Notes under the pieces: generated by a model
Database searches by the model: none
Told to the model about the DNA's origin: nothing
The model's input: only the letters and a program-made list of their open reading frames with translations
Source of the DNA: Galerina marginata
Lineage: Eukaryota > Basidiomycota > Agaricomycetes > Agaricales > Galerinaceae
Assembly (NCBI GenBank): GCA_023014335.1
Contig: JAECYW010000005.1
Coordinates: 372,001 to 436,000 of the forward strand
Direction of reading: 5' to 3'
DNA: 64,000 bases
Position numbers and translations under genes: made by a program
In this document: piece after piece, positions 24,604 to 37,231 of the stretch
Numbering within the stretch: position 1 is the stretch's first letter
Layout: each line of letters starts with the position of its first letter

Positions 24604-24928
24604 GGAGTAGGGCCTACGTCTGAACTCCTGTTCCTTCACTCACAAGACTTTGTACACGTTTGCAAGAAGTAGCGGCGAAGCCGCGTCTGCGAGAGTGCGT
24701 TCCTGCTAAAGTGAAACGAGGCACGGCTTGCTCTAATCAGTGATCGCTGTGCCACTGAGATACCAAAGGCCCGAAGGATGAAAACTTGATACCCTTCAGG
24801 ATATGTAGTTAACGAGAAAGCGCCGAGGTAGAAGAACAATCTTGAGACTACCAACTACTACACACTGACAAAAATATATGAAATAGAGAATCCTATATAT
24901 GTTGGGAGCGTGCCTAGAGCACTCGGAG

Positions 24929-26413
24929 TCAGGTAGAAAAGTCAGATTGCATATCCGACGCCTTTATTCCCCGTTCCATACTATTCTGGTCATGGTGCAC
25001 AATCTGCTGAAGATGGATGTGCACGCCTTCCCCTTCTGAATGGGCTTGTTTATGAAAGTTGGAGCCAGGATGACGAGGTCCGCGACCTCCTGACAAACTT
25101 TCGTTCCCTCGTGAAACTAAGGTTCCTGACACAGTCGTAAATCGTTTGACATCTGTCGAGCTGCGAAGAATGATATAAGAGAAAACGGATCCCTACAGTG
25201 AGCAATAATAGTGAGCACTGTTTCGTAGGACCCATTTAAAGTAGTGACTTACGATGAGAGGTGGCATCTACAGATTCCAATGTAAGTTACGAGTACGGAT
25301 AGCCTAGGGCGGATGACTATAAAAGACTTACTAAATTCAAGAACCCAAAAAAGACGGAAGTGCCGGCAATCGAAGTCCCTATTAAGCACATCAGAGCAGC
25401 CGAATAAATTGCAGCTTCGTCGTGAACAACGTCAGTGAACAAGAAGTCAATTTTTATCGAATGCTAAATACGCACCAGACTCGAGGATAATGGAAAGGGC
25501 ATTGGATCCACGGGAAGGGCCAGAAACATAACTAACTACTTGGCTTTGAACTTTCCAGATCTTGAAGGCAATGAGTACTGCCACAGTGACAATGAGATAA
25601 ACCCTTATTTAAACGGAAAGTAGACTGACTCACTTGTGCAAAGTAAATTAAGAGCCAATGTCGCGACGAAAAAATATTTCGACCGAGCGAAAACGGAAGA
25701 AACCAGGACGCTACTACCAGGATGGGCCTCGTTAATAGACCAAGTGAACCAAACCGACATCGCTGCAAAATTGATCAGTCAAGAGGAATAATTGTACTGG
25801 GTTTAAAGACACTACAAAAGTCGAGAACGAAAAGGAGGCTGGGAAGAACAACGATCCAGTAATTATGTCCCCATACGATAAAAGTTCGGTACACCTGCAG
25901 GTAATCATCATTTTAATAATTTGGTTGCACTTCCAGGAAGCTCAAGGGAATTTACGAGAAGTGCATCGGCCAAGAGCGTGGTGGCAACATAAGCGGCGGT
26001 CTTCGTGATATTCAAGCGTGTATCGACGTCGGCGAAATATGCCACAGGCGAGCCTGCTATGTCCATATTCGCAGTGAATGCTTCGAAGGCTCGGATGAGG
26101 TCGACAATGAAATGCTGAAAGATTAACGCAATTAATTTATATTGCGTCAATTTACTCGTGGATATGGAACATACCAGTGTAATGAGTAAAAGGTTGATTC
26201 CAATACTCCCAACAAAACATGCTGTGAGTACACTTCCCAGGTCCTTGCGGAGCATTATACGAAGACATTGTGGGAATACCACCAAATAAATCCCTTGTGA
26301 CCATTAGTGTGCTATCCAAAAATTTTGAGTGCTAGATATCGATTCTCACCATACCCAAATGCCTCGAAGATTGTTCCAAGCAGCTCACTGGTAGGCACAG
26401 GAACACTTTTCAT
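24929..26413 (-). CDS. Basidiomycete seven-transmembrane protein (left-arm copy), 9 exons, 337 aa
   Basis: This is the mirror copy of 38848-40332, read on the minus strand with start codon at 26413-26411. Exon edges follow by subtracting the right-arm positions from 65261. The four longest in-frame stretches I compared are identical in protein sequence to the right copy. The protein has about seven hydrophobic segments separated by short loops and a polar, Ser/His-rich C-terminal tail of about 70 residues. It belongs to a large unnamed family of fungal 7-TM proteins whose members resemble receptors in layout; no ligand or role is known to me. Both copies look intact. Confidence 0.85.
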
Positions 26414-27430
26414 TTCCTTTTGGGTTGTTTGAATTTAATGTCCGGAAGAAAACTGCGGCAATTTGAAATTATCCTGGAGGGTGATGAATTACAATGCAGG
26501 TCAGTTCAATGTCGATGATTGCAATGGCTTCAGAAAGACTCACAGAACCTTGGCCAAATAACCGACGTACCACTGCGTGATTTCAAGTTCAAGGCTTCAA
26601 GTTAATGAGCGAAAGTCGGTCGAAGAACTTCTCTAGGTTTCGAATACGGATGGCAGAGCATAAGTAGTAAATTTCCATCACAATCGCAATAATAGCACCT
26701 GGTTTACTTGCCGTTAGTTACTCGAGTATAGAAGTGGCGTCCATAATTTGATCATCTAGTTGTGACGTCAGCCGCGCTCTTGGTGCCGAAACCCAAGAAT
26801 TCCCCGATTTCATTTACAGATTCTGCCATCCCATTCATTCCGTTTCCCAAACTTCCACGGCGTGACTCGTCCGAAGTCTCGAAGCTTGATATATGCAGAT
26901 GGCTGAACCACACAGTTCTCACCTGATCTAATCTGTTCGATCTCGGGTCCGGCGGTCTGAACGCGACAGCGTGAGTTTAGTTTCACAATTCTGGATTTGC
27001 CTCAACGGGTTCATAGAGAGCTATGTCAATGGAGCAGCCACATCGTCATCTACGTTTATAACCAAGGTATCAGCTGGTACTAACCATATACTATTTACGG
27101 AATTAGCAGGAATAGCCCTATTTTTAATCAATGACGTCGCGGTGATTATCTCACGTCTTGGATTGGCTGACTGTGTTTGGACATTGAGCGCTGAGCGGTA
27201 AATTTTTCGGGTTCCTCGGAGACAAAGATAAGTTCTAAGAAAAGCTGGAATTTGGAATACAGAAGCTAGATGCAAGCCGAGAAAATGATTTGCCGTTTAG
27301 GATAGGATGATTTACTGCTTGAAAACGCCTGGGCAAAGTTGACCAAAAAAAATTAAAGCATCATAGTAGTCCTGAATGGTCGAAATCAACACGGCTTGCC
27401 AGTGACAAGAAATAACAATACTATAAGGAG

Positions 27431-27795
27431 CCGTCAAACTTCGACGAGTTCTTTCATTTTATGATCAGAAGAAGTTGATACCACAGTGCTCTGTTTTTAG
27501 TCCGTTGGAGTGAGGACCGTGAAACCCATGATGCTTGTCCGTATCTACTATTTTTCAGGGCTCTTATCATGAAGGAGCTCCACGACAAACCGTCAAACTT
27601 CGACGAATTCTTTCATTTTTTATATGATTAGAAGAAGTGCATACCACAGTACTCTTTTTTCATTCGTTGGAGTGGGGACAGTGAAACCCACGATGCTTAT
27701 CCGTATCTACTGTTTTTCAGGGCTCCTATCATGAGCGAGCTCCATGGAAAACCGTCAAACTTCGAAGAGTTCTTTTCATTATTTTTCATGATCAG
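27431..27795 (+). repeat. Tandem ~160-bp repeat at the inner end of the left arm
   Basis: The unit starts CCGTCAAACTTCG(A)CGAG at 27431, 27590 and 27752. It contains GATCAGAAGAAG, ACCACAGT, GTTGGAGTG, GTGAAACCCA and TTTTTCAGGGCTC. The last unit is truncated after the GATCAG near 27795. Related units end the right arm. Confidence 0.9.
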
Positions 27796-29095
27796 ATGGC
27801 GTTTTCCCTCCCTTTGCTGTCAATACCCGATTCGGATGAATTTCGGGCGCTGCGCCATACAAACGATGTGAATCCTAAAACCCGCTACATACGGAGGCTT
27901 TACAAATAACTTATAGTGGAGCAGTATTAAGCGATGACCACGATTGACCATGAACCACTTTACATCGCCGCCTAAATCCTTGTTCGTTTCTGCCTGCCCC
28001 ACACTAGACGTTGTGCTGTAAATGTGCATTCGAGAGTCTGATTTCATAGTTCAAGACTTTTTTTCTTGCCTGTTACGGCGTTTCATTCAAAGGAAATGAA
28101 ATCCAGAAGATGCCACTTCTTAAGTTCTGTTTGTATGGACGGCCGAGCGAACGGGCCTCCGTCGGCGTGACCAATCGGGACATGCCTTGCCATGAGAATA
28201 GATGCGATGTAAAAATATTTATGTGGCACACTACCTGCGGTCATTATGTAGGCAGCTTTAATGTGGAAGCCAGCAATGAAATGATGGATCTAAATGCCCA
28301 CATGTCTTGATCAATTCTCCGGTGGGACTGATATTTTTAAAAATAAATAAACCGTGTCGCGTTCCCGTTCCGCGGGAATGCATTCTCGCACACCGACTTC
28401 TCCGCGATGTCCCCCCAATTTTGTGTGCGAAAACTCAGGAAAAGTGTCACAGGAGTCGGATAAAATTTGGGGGTTCCCTTATTAAGAAAGGAACCTGAAA
28501 TTTCGTCAAAATAATCAATGAAAGGAAAGTGGCAGTGAACATGAACCACCAAGCTAGAACCATGCGTACACGAGATCCCTCTCGAGACCTGGTTCAAATC
28601 GTCATGGATCATAGGCACTTTTGTCTAAGGGGTAAACGCTGGGGACCGAAAACCAAATCCTAGACAAGAACACGAGAATTGACATAAACTTCCTCGTAAG
28701 AAAGCGTAGTCCGAGGTCACAGGTACCCTAATAATTGGTGTTAGTAGCTTGAAATCGGGCAATTGGTATTATGCAATAGCCAGAGAGCACATACCCGCTA
28801 TTGGCTAGTCGTCATTTAGTGCAGACATAGCACGCTATTGGAGTGAGGATGGATAGCGACGTATAAATTGCGCAAAGAACTATTTATATGCGTGAACCTA
28901 ACATGTTCAAAACATCAATGATCCCACGCGGATGTACTTAACTCAGTCCAGTCTCCACATTCGTTCAGTCCCAGGCCCTCTCCGTCCCTTCTTCATCTCT
29001 AGCAACTTGTGAGTAAGCCAATGGGTTCTGACAACTTAATACCCGTGCTAACTGCATTCCTCTCCTTGTTTCATTCTATGCTTAAGGCATACAGC
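27796..29095. other. Intergenic region upstream of the first MFS gene
   Basis: No gene is convincing in 27796-28990. A possible 5' UTR intron of the MFS gene runs from GTGAGTAAGCC at about 29009 to ACAG just before the start codon, with a GTGCTAACT branch-like site. Confidence 0.45.
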
Positions 29096-31313
29096 ATGGC
29101 AGAAATATCGCAGTCGATGAGCGACACAGTAGCGCAAGAGAAAGACCTCTCCTCTTCCGCGTCCCGTTCATCGAACCGAGACGAACACAGTATTGATGCC
29201 GAAGCGGAAAGGAAAGCCGTTCGAAGATTGGATTGGACAGTTTTGCCAATAGTGACAATGTTTTACCTTCTCTCATTCCTGGTGAGTCTTCCTTTGTGGT
29301 GGGTGGTCTTTACAATATCCCTTAACTGACGGGAAAATCACAATGCAGGATCGTTCAAACATCGGTAACGAAGATACCATACATTTTCTATTGAATTGAG
29401 CTGGAACCCATTTCTGTTAGGCAACGCTCGCGTCGCAGGTCTGCAAAAATCCCTTCACTTGACAGACCACCAATACCAGGTCGCCGTCACAGTTCTTTAT
29501 GTGTGAGCTTGGATCTTAAAATTCGAATTCAACCATGTGAAGCTGACTCCAGAGATAATTTTGTAGACCGTACATAGCCGCAGAATTGCCTTCGAACCTG
29601 ATTCTTCGAAAGATCGGACCGAAGGTGCTTATGTCGACATTATTGACCATATGGGGAATAATCGTCACTCTTCAAGGTGCATTTCTGGTTCGAATTCTGA
29701 GAGCGACTTAAAGTTGGTCTGACACGCAAAACTCAAAGGCCTGGTCACTTCCTACGGTGGCTTAGTGACAGTACGCGCATTGCTCGGATTAGTGGAGGGA
29801 CCAATGTTTCCCGGAATCGTTCTCTATCTATCTGGATTCTACACACGCTCGGAGTTGTCGTTGCGGTGAGTCTTTCCCAATCTTTTTTTCGGCTGTGATG
29901 GTTGACGGAAATGACTACTCGAAGCATTGCCTTGTTTTTCTCCTCAGCCTCAGTGAGTTTTCGAAAACTTTGAATTGCCACCACTGATCAGTGATGTGTC
30001 CAATAGCTCTCCGGCGCTTTCTCAGGCTTGCTCGCCGCGGGAATCCAAAATATGAATGGGTTGGGGGGTAAACCGGGTTGGGCATGGATCTTCATCCTGG
30101 TACAGGACTCAAACACCCCCCGTCACTTGACTCTCCTAGACTCGTAATTAATCTAGCCTTTTACTCTAGGAAGGATTGTTCTCTATATTGATCGGGGTCT
30201 CTGGTTTCCTTTTGTTACCTTCGACCCCGCGAGATTCAAAGTTCCTAACAGACAAACAGAAAGAGTCGGTGTGTTTTGTCTGTATTATCCATGTGCAATT
30301 ATAAATTCCTTTTTTTTGTCCAGAATTATTGTGTATCGACTTGAAAGGGACCGCCCGTCACTGAACTCCCCAGACCACTTTTCGACCTGGGAAATCCTCC
30401 GGTCGCTCTCATCGCCTCATGTCATACTGGTATTCGTTATCTTCTTCATTCTTGGAACAACTCTATATGGACTTGCACTATTTCTTCCATCCATTGTCAA
30501 CCAACTTGGGTTTAGCCCTAATAAATCCCAGCTTCTCAGTGTTGGTCCCTTTGCTGCCGGATTCTTCGGTACGTTCGCGACCTCGTAATAGTAACTGGTC
30601 CTATAATACTCAAACTATCATCGATAAACAGTCACCTTCGTCGTGGCGTACCTCTCTGACAAGCACAACTCCAGGGGGATTCCGTCAGCAATTGTGTCGA
30701 TGTTGGCTGTTATAGGCTTCGCCGTGTATCTCCGTCAGTTCACGATCTGTTGCATCTCGTTTTGGGCTCACCCGTCTCACCATTCATAGACACTGATCAT
30801 AAATTCACGGCATATGGCTCTCTATACCTTACCGTCCCAGGAGTCTACGCCAGTGCACCAATGTTGATCGCGTGGATGGCGAATAACTCGGAACCTCACT
30901 ATCGACGGGCAACTAGTATCGCGATGGGCTTTGTAGCAACCAACGCGGTAAGCGGATCGATAATAATGATGGATTTTGTATAACGTCATTATGACCAGGG
31001 AGGAATTTTAAGCACCTGGAGATTCCCAACTAAAGAAGGACCTCGGTTTAGGAAGACTACCATCATGAATCTTATTTTGTGAGCTCCTTCCTTGATGTAC
31101 CTGCGTCTGTACTCATCATTCAACATTAGTTCCATCTTGATGGTTGTCTTCTGTCTAGTCAACGTCATCTACCTCAACTGGATGAATAAATCTAAGAAGA
31201 AACGTCGCTCGCAATTATTAGCTCCCTACGCAGACAGCGACAGTCCTGATGGCGGCGAGCGGGCCTGGGTTGAGCTTGGAGACCGACATCCCGATTTCAA
31301 ATATGCCCTCTGA
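29096..31313 (+). CDS. MFS transporter, anion:cation symporter (Dal5/Tna1-like) family, 13 exons, 503 aa
   Basis: Exons: 29096-29281, 29349-29364, 29421-29502, 29567-29676, 29739-29865, 29925-29952, 30007-30099, 30170-30270, 30324-30568, 30632-30733, 30790-30947, 30999-31078, 31130-31313. The edge at 30270 is the least certain; a donor six bases earlier also keeps the frame. The protein has the 12-helix MFS layout with DRSNIGNA after helix 1 (residues 63-70) and VRALLGLVEGPMFPG (about 143-157), signatures of the family that includes allantoate, nicotinate and other organic-anion permeases. The substrate cannot be told. The N-terminal ~45 residues are polar and Ser-rich. The gene lies in the spacer of the inverted duplication and points toward a second MFS gene of another family on the opposite strand. 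Start codon context ACAGCATGG is good. Confidence 0.92.
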
Positions 31314-31886
31314 CACCTTATGTTCGCAGTCTACTAAACCCCCGAGATTTACATACTTAAACTACGGCTTTGTAGACCAGCCTTACACAACTCTTTTATT
31401 CTCTGTGCCGGGAGACGTCAGATAGTTTCAACATACAGCAAGTATAAGTCATCGGATGGCCCCCGGAGACATTCGTGCCAGCGCAGAACTCGGAATCTGG
31501 GTTGTTATAAGTAAAGAAGAAGTTCAATAGACTCTGGTGGGTTCAAACGCCGATTACGTCCATCTCATTTTTCAAATTTTGATCCACTAATTGGTCTTTT
31601 TAGTTTTCAATCCTCAACCTGGTTGAAGCTTACCACATATTACATATCACAAGGGCAAAGCCGCAAAGCTCGTGCCTCAGGTTTAAGTCGGCCAAACACG
31701 ATCTTTGAAATGATTCACCGGTAGAACCAAAATGGGGAAGTACCTTAGCAGACGAGATGAACTCGTATCTGTACGATCCTCCTATAGCGCAACTGATATG
31801 ATTACCTACCTTTTGGCAGGCAATTTGAGATTTACTACCTTTATTCTTTTGACCTAATTTTTGATTAAGAGAATTGACTTTGATGG

Positions 31887-32176
31887 CCAACGTTCTTCAA
31901 GCTCGCTCTTGACATCCTCCTAATTCAAGCATCTGCAGTTGCCTGTGAGCGTGTTTCTCATTGGGTAAAGAAACCACCACGGCTCGAAGAAGTCACATCC
32001 ACCGCATGCCCATGGAGGCTCTTCAAATTTTAAAATTTGCAACCGGAAACGGACTCACACTTAAATTCACCGACGCTACAAGCAGGGAAGAAGAAATTGA
32101 ACAGCTCGAGGCCAACAAATCAAGCGGTCCACCCGAAAGCATGAGGAATTTATTCAATATCTTTACAGTACCGTAG
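31887..32176 (+). pseudogene. Relic of a hAT-family transposase C-terminus
   Basis: The frame at 31887-31955 reads FKLALDILLIQASAVACERV, and after a one-base loss near 31953 it continues as SLGKETTTARRSHI and MEALQILKF. These match the conserved C-terminal dimerisation region of hAT transposases (LPIQxSAVxCERVFSSGKET). No upstream catalytic part is visible, so only the tail remains. This is a dead fragment. Confidence 0.75.
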
Positions 32177-34559
32177 AAGGCGACTACGATACGTATCTTA
32201 ATGATAACGTGGATGAGGAGATCGATAGTTGAATCTAATACACAACTTTTTACTTGGTTTATGTGTTTTACGGCTTTCTGACTCTCCCGCAGTCTGTAAC
32301 TCTCTCTGTGTGCATGCTAGTGCCTTGGTAAGTCCCTTGCTCATGTTTAATCTGCAGTCCTATTGATGCACATGTGATATATTCTGAAGTTTATCTTCGG
32401 AGAGGCGCTTTCAAAAACGCCTCCGGTAGTGGCAGACTGAGAATTCCCAGAGACAGTTTGGCCCGAACTTCTAATAAAATTCATTTTACAAGGTACATTC
32501 ATCGATAATATTCTATAATACTGCCGCTTCAAATCTTAGAAAGCTCTTGTTTGAACTTCAGAATAAGCGACAGACTTCAAAAATGGAGACATAAACGTCC
32601 TACATTATTTGCAACATTTGGCTAATGACTGAATTTATATGACCTGCACAATTGTGATTTACACACTTGTAGATTTCTGTAGCCATGTGTAATATATATA
32701 TCTCCCCACAATTGAGCTATCTAGAGCGTCGGCGAAGTGGGCTAACGAAGAAATGTAGAATGTCTATTTTTAGCCAAGCCACTGAGCCGATCTAAGCGGC
32801 GGAGCTAATAAGCCAAACTCCAGCTTGACCCAACACGTTGAGAACACCGGATGACTCCACCCATGCCGCAACGTCTTCGTAACTCGTTACTGCATCAAGT
32901 TTCTGTGATATCAACTTGAAGGAACGGAATATGGGGCCTTACCATGGACAGCCTGGAGGGTGAAAAGCAGAACTGGTCGATTGGGTTAGAGGCGATTTTC
33001 CTAATGCGTTGACCGCATCTTCCAGTTCGTATCCGACTTTTTCTTATCGAATATGCGGTCTTACGAACCACCTAGAGCTGAGCGCGAGCGCTGAACTCGA
33101 AGTTCGATTGCCAGTGCATACGTGCTCTTTGATAGTTGGTTTGAGGTCAACCTCCCAACTTTCCTGCTGCCACCGTCTCCCCTGCTCTCCTTTATCGTTA
33201 ATGTGTAAACATCACGTTGGCAACTTAAACTCCATCGACAATATGCATACGCCGCGGATTCTTACCAGACAATGAGCTCAAGAACGAACTGAAGGTGGAG
33301 GAAGGGATGCGGTCGGGTTGGCTTCGAGCTACTGCATTACTCGTTCGTCATGTCGGAATTACACGACGGCGACAACGACTTCGTCAACATCAGCCCCATC
33401 GGCGATCCAAGTCGATGCTCTGCCCCGGGCGTTCATACGACTTTCTCTGCTCTGGCTGCTCCGTCCTCTCCTGCTCCCTCAGCTCCCACCCTCCCCTCAG
33501 CTCCCTCTCCCCTCTCCCCTCTCCCCTCCTGTCCGCCGCCCCCGTCGACTCACTCGTTTCAAAATTTCGACAGGAGCTCCGTACCACTGGCAACAGCTCT
33601 TGAACAGGAGTAGCATCGGCACCAGGACTGACCTAGGAGGAATAAGGCCTGATCCTGTACCCGTGCCTCGATTGGAGCTACCGCAGCCGTTGCTCCATTG
33701 AGGCTCTTCCCGCGGCGTTCGTACCAGTAATACTGGCGTTCGCAGCTTTGCTCTTTACCACTCCGCCGGCCATCCCCACTTCAGATTCACGTCTACGACT
33801 TCCCCAACTATCTCCAACTCACAAGGCCCATCAGCACCATCGACGCCGCCTCCGTTCGTGCAGTCCATTCTGTTAGCGATGACGTGGCAGACCTCGAAGT
33901 CCAGCTGTCCATCTGGATTTTGAATGATCGACAATTCTGGAAGGAGAGTGGCGAGAGAAAGGTCTGTTTCTGCTGGGGCGGTGTCGCCGCTTGGGATGGC
34001 AGATGTGGGAAGAAGAGGAGGCGCGGGATGCAGAAACTTGGGGGGACGAACAGTGGAAGTGAATATGGGGCGAGAATTAGGCGTTGGCAGTTAAGAACAG
34101 GTCTTGAGGGGGGTGTAGCTGGGATGACGGAGCACTGGCTGGCTTCCAGCCCATGGAACGACATAAGTTGACGACCTCCTCGATTAGCCATCCTCGACGG
34201 TACCAGGAGCACAGGCAGTATCGTAGCTGGTTTCTACACCTCATACGATTTGTCGACGTGGCGTCTTCCCCCCTCCTATCTCGCCCCCTTGCCCTCTCTC
34301 CCATCTCCTACCTTACCAATGTTGGACCACCGTCGCCGCCGACCATTCAAATCAAGATTCGACACGAGTTCCGCAGACAGGCAGCCCAGGCTTTGCTAGT
34401 ACTTACAGCTGATTAGGCCTCGTAGTGGTACCGCCAACAACAGTGCCGGGCTGGCTGCCACCTCCCAACACTGGCATTGCAGCGACCCAATGTTTAGCCT
34501 AGACACCTTGCTAGACACGCACTTGGTGCCATCGTCACAGTATGTGCTTTGCATGGGCT
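32177..34559. other. Spacer region without a supported gene
   Basis: The stretch 33440-33545 is a C/T-rich simple sequence (CTCCC/TCCCCTC units). A frame from ATG 33350 to 33613 codes an acidic start followed by a Pro/Ser/Ala-rich run and could be a first exon, but I could not extend it through splice sites or recognise a family. Frames at 33808-34212 (minus) and 33884-34171 (plus) overlap and neither is convincing. Confidence 0.4.
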
Positions 34560-35240
34560 CGGCAAGGGCTCGGCCTACTTTGAACGGCGGCAGTGCGCCT
34601 GGGTTAGGGTTCTCTTTATGATCCGGCGCTCCGGTGCGCGTTTTCCATTAGTCCACTAGGTCACGGTAATCTCTGATCTCTTTCCGCTGGTTCTGCGACT
34701 GTCACCACCATCGATATCGATGGTTGCTTCTTGAACGAGGCCGAGGGTATTCTACGTCGGGTGAGTACAAAAATACACGAGTAACTGCCCGAACTTGATA
34801 TTCGATCGTACCTCTTAGGGCTACTTCTTTCGGCGTTCTTATACACCATAAGCCACGAAAAACATCCAATGACGAACCTAGATAGCTTTCCACGTATTCA
34901 CCCCTTGACATACGACGGCATGGAACCCATAACCAAATGAGTCCGGGCTCAGGGAGGCGTATGACGGACCCAAGAAAGGCTAACAATTTCACGCTGGAGC
35001 TCTACTCCTTTCTCTCGCTGTAAGTAGAACCGCGGCTTTTCTTCTCTCCCTTCCTGCCCCAACCTCTGCTTTTCGCTCGTCGCATCACTCAAACCGACAT
35101 CGTTCCAGCTGATATAGCAGAACAGAACAAAACAAAATGACGCTCCGCCTCGGCTTCGCTCGCTACATCCTCCTGTTTTACTGCATTTCGAGATTCTCAT
35201 TTTCCTTCCTCTTTGCGATGTATAAAACGTAACCTGGTCT
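34560..35240 (+). repeat. Truncated copy of the dispersed repeat family (block 3)
   Basis: GCGCCTGGGTTAGGGTTCT and GATCCGGCG are near 34600, and the exact palindrome ACCATCGATATCGATGGT is at about 34707. A shortened GGAGCTCTACTCCTT module lies near 34997. The central sub-units and the intron-like segment are missing. Confidence 0.75.
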
Positions 35241-35299
35241 TCTATACGTGTACACGTTAAAGCTCTAAGAATGGTTCATCAACTCGGCAAGACTCGAAT

Positions 35300-37231
35300 C
35301 TATTGCTGACCCATAGCGCCAGGCCTCCGAGAGGAAGTCTTTCTTCTATCGAATAGAATCTTGGCAATGATCACCAGTATGGTCGCAAACAGCATCGATA
35401 GCTTATCCAATTGCTCAACAGAGTGCCTGCAGAAAAGTGAACCTCAAATGTACTCACTGATGCAAACAGTATTCCTCGGCTCCAAATAAACTGTGGGCCT
35501 AATATACTTCCGGTTATTGGGAGGCCAATGAGTGCCGCAAGTGCGGGTGCCATAAGCGAGATACCGCATCGCTTCCTGTGCCGAAAGTGAGCACTGACGT
35601 GATTCCGGTACCAGCGACGAACCATAAGTGATCAGCACTTCCAGTGCTTAGGGAATTGATCAGGGGTAAATACATTCCGTTCGCTGCGTCAATACATTAG
35701 ATTGAATGGATAAGGCTCTTATCTGACGCACTGGCTCCAAAGAAAAACCCGTAGCTGACAGTAAGGATGAGATACATCCTGCTTCCAATAGGCGATTTAC
35801 TCACAATACTGCAAAAGGAAAGAGACCCGCTGGAGTGCCCGCGCCAAGCATAGCAAAACAAAGGGCGCCTATAATCCTATCCTGTCACTGGGGTCCTTGA
35901 CGCTCAGGGGAAGAATGGCCATCTCACCGGTAATTGCCAAGCACGGAATATAAATGTTCAAGACACCATACTTGTCTCCTAGATAGTTAGGAAGAACTCG
36001 ACCAAATACACCAGAAAGGTTGAGCACCGCAAGTGCGAAGAATGAAGCCTGTGTAGAGGTTCCGTGTGTCTCCGCGAACAATTGTATATATACCGGCGGT
36101 ACGAATGTCCCAAGAGACATTATAAATCCTTGACACAGAACTAATATGTATGGCCAATCGCCCCTGGCATCTTTCAAGACCGCCTTCCAGGATGCACGCA
36201 TAGGAGCTCTGGGGGATGTTAAATTTGGGTTATCAGGCATAGTCATCAAGCCTATGCCCAACACGAAGCAAACTAGTGTTACGAGGGAAAGGATTCGGAC
36301 TCCCCACGCAAATCCAATGTTGCCGTGGAGCAAGTAGTTGAGGGCAACTATTTAGGCTGCGTTAGCTTCTGAACATACAAGCTGTGAATCAACGAAGGAC
36401 TCACTGGAAATGACTACACCACCTGAAGAAACGCTTGAATCAACGATACCCTAAGATAATCCAGATTATAAAAATTACCCTCGGCAAGCGGAAAACAGTA
36501 ATCTCACCATTACAAACGCCTGATTGCGACGAAAATGTCGGATGGAAACGACCGATGTAGGAAGAAACAAAAGCCCGATTCCTAATCCCATCCCAATGCC
36601 TTGGGAAAGAAATATCTATGAATTCAGCAGCTATTAGAAAGAATCAGACGAAATACGATAGCTTCCTTGCCTCATAATATTGGTTCTGGGTCGCAAACGA
36701 GAGCATAAAAAAACACAACAAGAACAAGGCGCATCCAGTAATAACCGTAGAGCGAAAATATCCGCGATCAAGACTTTGAAACCAGTTGTTATTTACTGGA
36801 CCGAGAAACAGCGTTGGACTTACAGCTCTCCCCCTAACGGTGAGATAACGCACTCCAGAAAGATCTGGGTACTTCCAATCCAGCTGATCGCAGATGTGCT
36901 TTGGTTCATAAGCCATCTCGTGGCGAAAAATTCTTGAAAGACTCCGAAAGAAGATAACTAGAAGATTCTCAGTGTTTGTGCAGGATCGAGAGGTCCAGTT
37001 GACATACTACGCCCACGGCGCAAAATTGAATTAAACATGCCCCTACGACTAGGGAAAAAAATCTCAGATGAATGTTGCTACAATACTGGAGTAAACTTTA
37101 CCGGTGCTCCAAGCCCGCCTTTTACCTACCACATATATATCTTCAATAACAGGATAATCCTCGACAAGTACTGTGCTAGAGTCGACATTATTCTTCTCGA
37201 TCTTTGACTCGGGAATGGCGTGTTCGTGCAT
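35300..37231 (-). CDS. MFS transporter of the monocarboxylate (MCT/MCH-like) family, 12 exons, 449 aa
   Basis: Exons, in transcription order (minus strand): 37231-37102, 37048-37008, 36957-36824, 36773-36671, 36615-36508, 36450-36405, 36347-35928, 35868-35805, 35754-35732, 35683-35623, 35575-35458, 35401-35300. The joined frame is open throughout. The protein shows the fungal MCT pattern: RRAWSTVVGA before helix 1, SFGVFQEF, SAISWIGSTQIFLE, FLSQGIGMGLGIG, LNLSGVFGRVLPNYLGDK in the second half, MAPALAALIGLPITG, and a short basic C-terminus (LFDRRK). Fungal members carry riboflavin, monocarboxylates or other small molecules, and the substrate here is unknown. The fourth intron uses a GC donor (GCAAGG). 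The tenth intron is only 47 nt. It lies in the spacer of the inverted duplication, convergent with the ACS-family transporter. Confidence 0.9.

Larger units (their letters stand above)
24604..27795 (+). repeat. Left arm of a large inverted duplication
   Basis: This arm is the reverse complement of 37360-40657. Mirror positions add up to 65261 from the outer edge to at least 27201, so there are no net indels over that distance. In the parts I compared, the outer ~2.5 kb is almost identical (one change noticed, at the codon giving R in one arm and W in the other). From about 27140 inward, differences become frequent and small indels appear. The arm contains a full 7-TM gene on the minus strand and ends inward in a ~160-bp tandem repeat. 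No clear target-site duplication is visible at the outer edges. Confidence 0.95.

Noticed and set aside
26971..27201. Open frames shared by both arms at 26971-27201 and 38060-38290 as a gene
   Set aside because: The frame begins with GTG rather than ATG, and that GTGAGT looks like an intron donor. The two copies differ by several non-conservative changes, unlike the 7-TM gene.
33808..34212. Minus-strand 134-codon frame in the spacer as a gene
   Set aside because: It overlaps an equally open plus-strand frame, is Pro/Ser-biased by C/T-rich sequence, and has no family match.
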